From Streptococcus sp. 116-D4 (GTDB lineage Bacteria > Bacillota > Bacilli > Lactobacillales > Streptococcaceae), in NCBI RefSeq assembly GCF_009731465.1, contig NZ_AP021887.1:1048001-1112000 (forward strand): DNA of 64,000 bases. Direction: 5' to 3'. Made by a program: the position numbers and the translations under genes. A model generated the notes under the pieces. That model was not told where the DNA came from and searched no databases. It was given only the letters and a program-made list of their open reading frames with translations. How positions within the stretch are numbered: the first letter of the stretch is position 1; each line of letters opens with the position of its first letter. Below are positions 57,631 through 64,000 of this stretch, piece after piece.

Positions 57631-58491
57631 TTAATAAGTTCCTTCTTCACCTTGGCTAGTCAAGATAACAGGCCCATCTTTCGTAATCACGAATTGGTGT
57701 TCATATTGACAAGATAAGCCACCGTCAATAGTCTTATGAGCCCAGCCAGTTTTCATATCTGTATCGATTTCCCAGTCACCTGTGTTAATCATTGGTTCAA
57801 TGGTCAACACCATTCCTTCACGGAGACGAAGTCCACGACCAGCAATACCATAGTTAGGAACCATTGGTTCTTCGTGCATAGTTGGGCCAACACCATGACC
57901 AACCAAATCACGCACTACACCGTAACCACGACTTTCAGCGTATTCTTGAATCGCCGCACCGATATCACCGATACGATTTCCAACAACAGCTTGCTCGATC
58001 CCCTTGTACATAGCTTCTTTGGTGACATCCATCAAGTTTTTTACTTCTTCAGACGGTGTACCAACAGCATAAGCCCAACATGAGTCTGCTAGACCACCAG
58101 AGTAGCTCTGAGTGTATTTTTTCATTTGCTCCACATTATTGAAGTTTAATTTTGAGACATTCAGGTCAGATTTAGCAATAGGACCTCCCAAAACCATATC
58201 AACTTTGAGCAAATCTCCATCTTTCAAGATATAGTGACGGGGGAAAGCATGAGCTACTTCATCATTAAGAGAGCAACAGGTAGCATAAGGATAGTCCATC
58301 ATAGCACCGTCAACTCCAATCTGAAGCGGAAGGAAATTTTCTTCCTTACAACGACGGCGAACATATTCTTCAACTTCCCACATATCTACGCCAGGCTTAA
58401 TCAAATCACGCAAGCCGATATGAATACTTGCTAGAAAATCACCTGCCTTATCCATAGCTTCAATTTCACGAGCTGATTTTAATGTTATCAT
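57631..58491 (-). CDS. map: Type I methionine aminopeptidase
   Basis: 286 aa, the streptococcal length with a small insertion. Metal-binding residues are visible in DGDLLKVDMVLGG-KSDLN (the two aspartates), GHGVGPTMHEEP (histidine) and the C-terminal Glu pair region TIEPM and QYEHQFV. Removes N-terminal Met from nascent proteins. Ends the spxR-map transcript. Confidence 0.95.
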   Translation of the reverse strand: MITLKSAREIEAMDKAGDFLASIHIGLRDLIKPGVDMWEVEEYVRRRCKEENFLPLQIGVDGAMMDYPYATCCSLNDEVAHAFPRHYILKDGDLLKVDMVLGGPIAKSDLNVSKLNFNNVEQMKKYTQSYSGGLADSCWAYAVGTPSEEVKNLMDVTKEAMYKGIEQAVVGNRIGDIGAAIQEYAESRGYGVVRDLVGHGVGPTMHEEPMVPNYGIAGRGLRLREGMVLTIEPMINTGDWEIDTDMKTGWAHKTIDGGLSCQYEHQFVITKDGPVILTSQGEEGTY

Positions 58492-58506
58492 TTTTTCTCC
58501 TAGTTT

Positions 58507-59784
58507 CTAATTAATTTTAACGGTCACATTTGCCTTTGAAACAATCTGATGACCATGATAAATATCGTAGTCAATAATAGCTGATCGTCTAGTATGGTGG
58601 ATAATGCGTGCCTGAATGCGCAATATATCATCAATCTGAACAGCCTGCAAAAAGTAGATTAGCATCTGCTCGATAATGAGATTGCGACCACTATTAAGAA
58701 CTAAATCTTGAGTCATATGGGTCAAGATTTCTGCCAATACACCATTAGCCAAAACACCGTTCTTCTCAAGCATAAAGGGTTCCACTGTAATGACTACTTC
58801 ATCATGGTGATAAGAAAGTTTCTGACCAATTTGCTCAGAAAAAGTTGGTAGAGCCGAAACTTGAGAACGACTCATTTTCTCCATAACATCTCGTCTGGTT
58901 ACAACCCCAAGCAAGGTTTGATTACTTCTAACAACCGGTACCATTTCAAAGTCTTCAGCAATCATTCGTTGACTCACATTGGCAATATTTGTCGATAATC
59001 CAACTAAAAATAGACTGCGAGACATGACCTTATCAATTGTCGTGCTTGGTGACTTATCACCAGCGTCTCTCATGGTTACAACACCTACAACAACTTGATG
59101 TTGATTGATAACAGGGAAACGGCTACTACGATTCTTACGTACCAAGTCCAAATAATCTTTGACTGTGTCAGTCTCTCTCAAAAAACCATATTCATGACTC
59201 GGACGGTAAAGTTTCTCAACTGTCAAAATATCTGTTTTTATTTGAACATTTGACAAGGCTTTATTGATCATGGTTGCAACGGTAAAGGTATCATGCTTAC
59301 TTCTTAGAACAGGAATTCCTTTTTGATTGGCCAGTTTTAGTACATCATCATGGACATGAAATCCACCTGTAACCAGGACGGCATTTTCATTTTCCAAGGC
59401 TAACAACTGAATACGGGTTCGGTCTCCGACAATCAAGAGTCCCCCATCATGAAGATAAGATAAGATATTTTGCTCAGTCATAGCACCGATTGAGAACTTA
59501 CTAAATTCTCTCTCTAAACCTTCTTGCCCAGCCAGAACCTCAGAAGAAGTCACTTCTGCAATTTCTGCAAATGTTAATCTTTCGATAGCAACTTTCTGAG
59601 ATTTAACACGGATAGTACCACTTCTTGGACGAGTCTCTACAATTCCACGATTTTCAGCTTCCTTGATAGCGCGATAGGCCGTTCCATCACTGACTCCCAG
59701 ATGGTTGGAAATACTACGAACACTAACCCTCTTTCCGACAGGCAATTCTTCCAAATAGCTTAGAATTTCCTGATGCTTACTCAT
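58507..59784 (-). CDS. spxR: CBS-HotDog regulator SpxR
   Basis: 425 aa. N-terminal HTH (VRSISNHLGVSDGTAYRAIKEAENRGIV), a DRTGG domain (about 70-190, GDRTRIQLLALENENAVLVTGGF), two CBS motifs (SSRFPVINQHQVVVGVVTMRDAG; FEMVPVVRSNQTLLGVVTRRDVM) and a C-terminal hot-dog thioesterase-like domain (QAVQIDDILRIQARIIHHTRRSAIIDYDIYHG). In pneumococcus this architecture is SpxR, an activator of spxB (pyruvate oxidase). It probably senses an adenine nucleotide or acyl-CoA. Confidence 0.82.
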   Translation of the reverse strand: MSKHQEILSYLEELPVGKRVSVRSISNHLGVSDGTAYRAIKEAENRGIVETRPRSGTIRVKSQKVAIERLTFAEIAEVTSSEVLAGQEGLEREFSKFSIGAMTEQNILSYLHDGGLLIVGDRTRIQLLALENENAVLVTGGFHVHDDVLKLANQKGIPVLRSKHDTFTVATMINKALSNVQIKTDILTVEKLYRPSHEYGFLRETDTVKDYLDLVRKNRSSRFPVINQHQVVVGVVTMRDAGDKSPSTTIDKVMSRSLFLVGLSTNIANVSQRMIAEDFEMVPVVRSNQTLLGVVTRRDVMEKMSRSQVSALPTFSEQIGQKLSYHHDEVVITVEPFMLEKNGVLANGVLAEILTHMTQDLVLNSGRNLIIEQMLIYFLQAVQIDDILRIQARIIHHTRRSAIIDYDIYHGHQIVSKANVTVKIN

Positions 59785-60328
59785 TGAATTCTCCTTTTAC
59801 ATACCGAAATTCAAGATAATCCCGCATTTTTCTTGTGTAGCGATCACTTCCCTTAAACTGACGAATCAAACGGAATCCAGACTTAAGGGCAACCTTTTGA
59901 CTTGCTTCATTTTCGAGGTGGGTAATAATGGTTAATTGTTTTAAAGCAAATTCCTCAAAAGAAAGCTGACAAATTTTTTTAACAACTTCTGTCATGAAAC
60001 CTTGACACCATGCATCTTTTCTCAAAAAATAACCAAGTTCTGCTTCTTTTTTAATTTCATCTAGCTTCTCAAATTTAATTGAACCAATCATTTTTTCAGT
60101 TTTCTTGTCACAAATAGCCCATACACCTAAAGGAGCCTTCATAAAATAATTGGCCAATGCATATTGACTCTCTTCCGGACTAGCTTGACTTGGAAAAATG
60201 AATTGCAAATTTTCTGGATTTGAAGCTATCTCATGGAAATTCTGACTATCACTAAAAAAGAAAGGACGCAAATACAAGCGATCCGTTTCAAAAAAAGAAA
60301 ACATTGCTAATTTGGTCCAAACATTCAT
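59777..60328 (-). CDS. GNAT acetyltransferase (RimJ/RimL-like)
   Basis: 183 aa from ATG at 60328 with AGAGG upstream (GTG at 60334 also in frame). TDRLYLRPFFFSDSQNFHEIASNPEN, GSIKFEKLDEIKKEAELGYFLRKDAWCQGFMTEV (acetyl-CoA loop) and NEASQKVALKSGFRLIRQ fit the RimJ/L type. Substrate unknown. Overlaps spxR by 8 bp and follows murA by 15 bp. Confidence 0.88.
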   Translation of the reverse strand: MNVWTKLAMFSFFETDRLYLRPFFFSDSQNFHEIASNPENLQFIFPSQASPEESQYALANYFMKAPLGVWAICDKKTEKMIGSIKFEKLDEIKKEAELGYFLRKDAWCQGFMTEVVKKICQLSFEEFALKQLTIITHLENEASQKVALKSGFRLIRQFKGSDRYTRKMRDYLEFRYVKGEFNE

Positions 60329-60343
60329 AAACACCTCTACGGT

Positions 60344-61603
60344 TTATTCTTCAACAAGTGTAATATCCGCTCCTAGATTACGTAATTTTTCAATAATATC
60401 TGAATAACCACGTAAGATAAACTCAATATTTGTAATTTCAGTTTTACCTTCAGCCATCAAACCAGCAATGACAAGTGCAGCCCCGGCTCTAAGATCAGTA
60501 GCTTTTACATTTGCACCACGTAAACTACGTCCACCGGTATATAAGATATGGTCGTTTGTAGTCGTAATATCCGCATCCATCTTTGCTAGTTCAAAAACAT
60601 GATTTATACGTTTTTCATAAATGGTATCAATAATGGTACCACGCCCTTCCGCTGTTAACAAGAGAGGAGTAATTGGTTGTTGCAAGTCAGTAGCAAAACC
60701 CGGATAAGGAGCTGTTTTGATATTGATTGCTTTTAAATTAGACTGTTCCTCGACAAAAATGCTGTCTTCAGATACAGTCATTCGAACTCCCATTTCTTCC
60801 AACTTGGCAATGAAACCTTCTAAGTGTTCGTAAAGTACATTATTGATACGAATTCCTTTACCAACTGCAGCAGCTAAGGAAATATATGTTCCCGCTTCAA
60901 TACGGTCTGGAATCACCTGATGACGCGTTCCATGTAGTCTCTCAACACCATCAATAATGATAATATTAGTTCCTGCCCCACGGATATGGGCACCCATATT
61001 ATTCAAGAGAGTAGCTACATCAATAATCTCAGGTTCACGGGCTGCATTTTCAATAATGGTACGCCCCTTTGCTTTAACCGCAGCAATCATCGTATTAATC
61101 GTCGCACCCACACTAACCGTATCCATGTAGATACTTGCACCGTGAAGTCCTGTATCTTTAGCAGATAACTTCATGTTATCACCCTCGTAGCTAACAGTGG
61201 CTCCCATAGCTTCAAAAGCCTTTAGATGTAAGTCGATAGGACGTGGTCCCAAATCACATCCACCAGGCAAACCAACAGTGGCTTCACCAAAGCGACCTAA
61301 AAGACTTCCGTAAAAATAATAAGATGCACGAAGACTATTGATTATCCCATAGGGCATTGGAATATTTTGAACACCTCGTGGATCAATCTCTAATACATCA
61401 TCATAACGCTTAACGGTAGCCCCCATTAACTCTATGATTTCGACAAGACTAGAAACATCAGAAATATCTGGTACACAATCCAAAGTTACAATATCATCTG
61501 CTAAAATAATAGCCGGAATCAAAGCTACTACACTATTTTTTGCGCCACTAATGGTAATCTCACCTCGCAGAGGTAAGCCACCATTGATAACAATTTTTCT
61601 CAT
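60344..61603 (-). CDS. murA: UDP-GlcNAc 1-carboxyvinyltransferase (MurZ-type MurA)
   Basis: 419 aa from ATG at 61603 (MRKIVINGG), the usual length; an in-frame TTG at 61627 would add eight residues. Active-site cysteine in [15 protein letters not shown], substrate loop and [11 protein letters not shown] are all present. Adds enolpyruvate to UDP-GlcNAc, the first peptidoglycan step and fosfomycin target. Streptococci have two paralogues; this one matches the pneumococcal MurZ-type sequence. Confidence 0.94.
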   Translation of the reverse strand: MRKIVINGGLPLRGEITISGAKNSVVALIPAIILADDIVTLDCVPDISDVSSLVEIIELMGATVKRYDDVLEIDPRGVQNIPMPYGIINSLRASYYFYGSLLGRFGEATVGLPGGCDLGPRPIDLHLKAFEAMGATVSYEGDNMKLSAKDTGLHGASIYMDTVSVGATINTMIAAVKAKGRTIIENAAREPEIIDVATLLNNMGAHIRGAGTNIIIIDGVERLHGTRHQVIPDRIEAGTYISLAAAVGKGIRINNVLYEHLEGFIAKLEEMGVRMTVSEDSIFVEEQSNLKAINIKTAPYPGFATDLQQPITPLLLTAEGRGTIIDTIYEKRINHVFELAKMDADITTTNDHILYTGGRSLRGANVKATDLRAGAALVIAGLMAEGKTEITNIEFILRGYSDIIEKLRNLGADITLVEE

Positions 61604-61737
61604 TTTAAATTTTTTATACTCTTTCAAAATTTCTAAAAAGGTCCTACGTTAAAGTATATCATAAATTCACCCTTTTTTCCATCATTTTCAATTATATTAG
61701 CTGAGTCGTATTTGTATTAACTGACATTTTTAAAAAG

Positions 61738-61800
61738 TTTTGTCCCCTTTTTGCCCCCTAAATACAAAAATAGCCCATCGGATAAAACCCGAGGGGCTAG
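61738..61800 (-). terminator. eno terminator beside an integrase-end-like sequence
   Basis: Stem TAGCCCcTCGG-GTTTTAT-CCGAtGGGCTA then TTTTTG on the minus strand. Just beyond it TTTTGTCCCCTTTTTGCCCCCTA (61738-61760) nearly repeats the sequence after the integrase stop at 53915-53940. Confidence 0.65.
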
Positions 61801-61870
61801 AAACGTTGTTAAATCAACGGCCGAACTTTTGAGTTTCAAGGTTCGGGATAAAATAGTTCACTGAACTATT

Positions 61871-63178
<1,308 letters not shown>

Positions 63179-63338
63179 TTACTCTCCTTTGAGTTAAATT
63201 ATTTTACACCTCTATGATACATCAAAAACCCTTCTTTTTCAAGAAAAAACGTTATCTTTGTGCAAATTTTCCTTAACTTTATAAAGTAATCGCTTTCTTT
63301 TACCTGTTTTATTCTAACTTTTATGATATACTGTTTTC

Positions 63339-63785
63339 ATGACAGATTTATCAAAACAATTACTTGAAAAAGCTCATGGTGGGCCAAAATTAAATCCGGA
63401 TGAGCAAAGACGCTATCTTGGTACCTTTGAGGAAAGAGTTCTTGGATATGCAGATATCGACACAGCAAATAGCCCTCAACTAGAAAAAGGATTTTTATCT
63501 ATTTTAGAAAACCTTCAGGAAAAAGCAGAGCCACTATTTGTGAAGATTTCACCAACTATCGAATTCGATAAGCAAGTTTTCTACTTAAAAGAAGCTAAAG
63601 AAACTGATAGTCAAGCTACCATTGTATCTGAAGAGCATACTTCTTCTCCTTTTGGCCTGATTATCCACACTAATACACCAGTTCAAGTAGAAGAAAAGGA
63701 TCTTCGACTTGCTTTTGCAAAACTTTGGGAAGGTAAAAAGGAAGAACCAGCCAAAACATCCTTGTGGAAGAAATGGTTTGGCTAA
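63339..63785 (+). CDS. YueI-family protein (DUF1694)
   Basis: 148 aa. [27 protein letters not shown] and the later [27 protein letters not shown] are typical of DUF1694/YueI, a small cytoplasmic family of unknown role common in Firmicutes. Divergent from eno, convergent with the glycerate kinase gene (3-4 bp overlap). Confidence 0.85.
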   Translation: MTDLSKQLLEKAHGGPKLNPDEQRRYLGTFEERVLGYADIDTANSPQLEKGFLSILENLQEKAEPLFVKISPTIEFDKQVFYLKEAKETDSQATIVSEEHTSSPFGLIIHTNTPVQVEEKDLRLAFAKLWEGKKEEPAKTSLWKKWFG

Positions 63786-64000
63786 ATCTTGCGCATATTT
63801 AATAAATGTCCAATATTGGCGGCTATGTGTTCCAAATAAAGACCGGCATTTTTTAAACTATCTTCTAAAGGTTCACTTTTCTCTAAAATAGAAAAGGCGG
63901 CTTGGATATTTTCAAATGGTAGGGGAGGTAAATCTTCAGCAAGACTACCACAGATAGCAATGACAGGAACTCCGACAGGGGTTCTTTTTGCAACACCGAT
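63782..64000 (-). CDS. Glycerate kinase, C-terminal 72 residues
   Basis: The frame open at base 64000 reads [20 protein letters not shown], then [39 protein letters not shown] and stops at TAG 63784-63782. This is the conserved end of GlxK/GarK-type glycerate kinases, which phosphorylate glycerate to a phosphoglycerate feeding the eno step. Confidence 0.85.
   Translation of the reverse strand: MGVAKRTPVGVPVIAICGSLAEDLPPLPFENIQAAFSILEKSEPLEDSLKNAGLYLEHIAANIGHLLNMRKI

Overview
The window is a piece of a mitis-group Streptococcus chromosome (pneumoniae, mitis, pseudopneumoniae or oralis-like) carrying one complete prophage. The evidence is histidine-triad (Pht) surface protein genes next to the zinc lipoprotein AdcAII, two BOX repeats, an Etrx2/CcdA2 pair, SpxR, and a prophage lysin that is a close LytA relative with choline-binding repeats. 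Blocks that lie apart in pneumococcal genomes as I remember them are neighbours here, so the host may be a sister species rather than S. pneumoniae itself.

Host left flank (1-9001, all minus strand): the 5' part of phtE, a phtD-like gene with seven histidine triads, adcAII, an amino-acid permease, etrx2 and ccdA2. Two near-identical promoters, each with an AdcR-type operator just after the -10 box, tie phtE and adcAII-phtD to zinc control.

Prophage (9002-54026, about 45 kb): it is bounded by a 44-bp perfect direct repeat that is the 3' end of hup. Integration leaves hup intact and swaps its terminator. The phage is a PBSX/EJ-1-like myovirus. From right to left it has a rightward lysogeny module (49.6-53.9 kb: Cro, short CI, an exclusion-like protein, ImmA protease, lipoprotein, integrase); a leftward early region of many small genes (36.5-49.5 kb: ERF annealing protein, SSB, RusA, MazG-like, YopX, zinc ribbons) interrupted by three rightward small genes; a PemIK-type toxin-antitoxin pair; ArpU; a tRNA and a tRNA-like element; then terminase, portal, capsid, contractile tail (with a -1 frameshifted tail chaperone), baseplate, fibre, holin and LytA-type lysin. 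Beyond the lysin, next to attL, are a promoter-driven structured RNA and a PBECR4-like nuclease gene.

Most notable are: (1) a self-contained regulatory island inside the head operon (28.2-29.65 kb), made of a ribbon-helix-helix repressor with its own operator-promoter, a convergent 69-nt antisense RNA and a Bro/ANT antirepressor, which is the layout of the P22 immI region (arc/mnt, sar, ant) in a Gram-positive phage; (2) the structured RNA that ends in a terminator directly before the PBECR4-like nuclease gene; (3) two copies, plus a relic of a third, of a divergent XRE regulator / conserved hairpin leader / small protein module; and (4) a minor capsid protein fused to a toxin-like C-terminus. 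Two early genes look frameshifted.

Host right flank (54003-64000): hup, degV, a YitT-family membrane protein, ribF, map, spxR, a GNAT acetyltransferase, murA (MurZ type), eno, a YueI/DUF1694 gene and the 3' end of a glycerate kinase gene.
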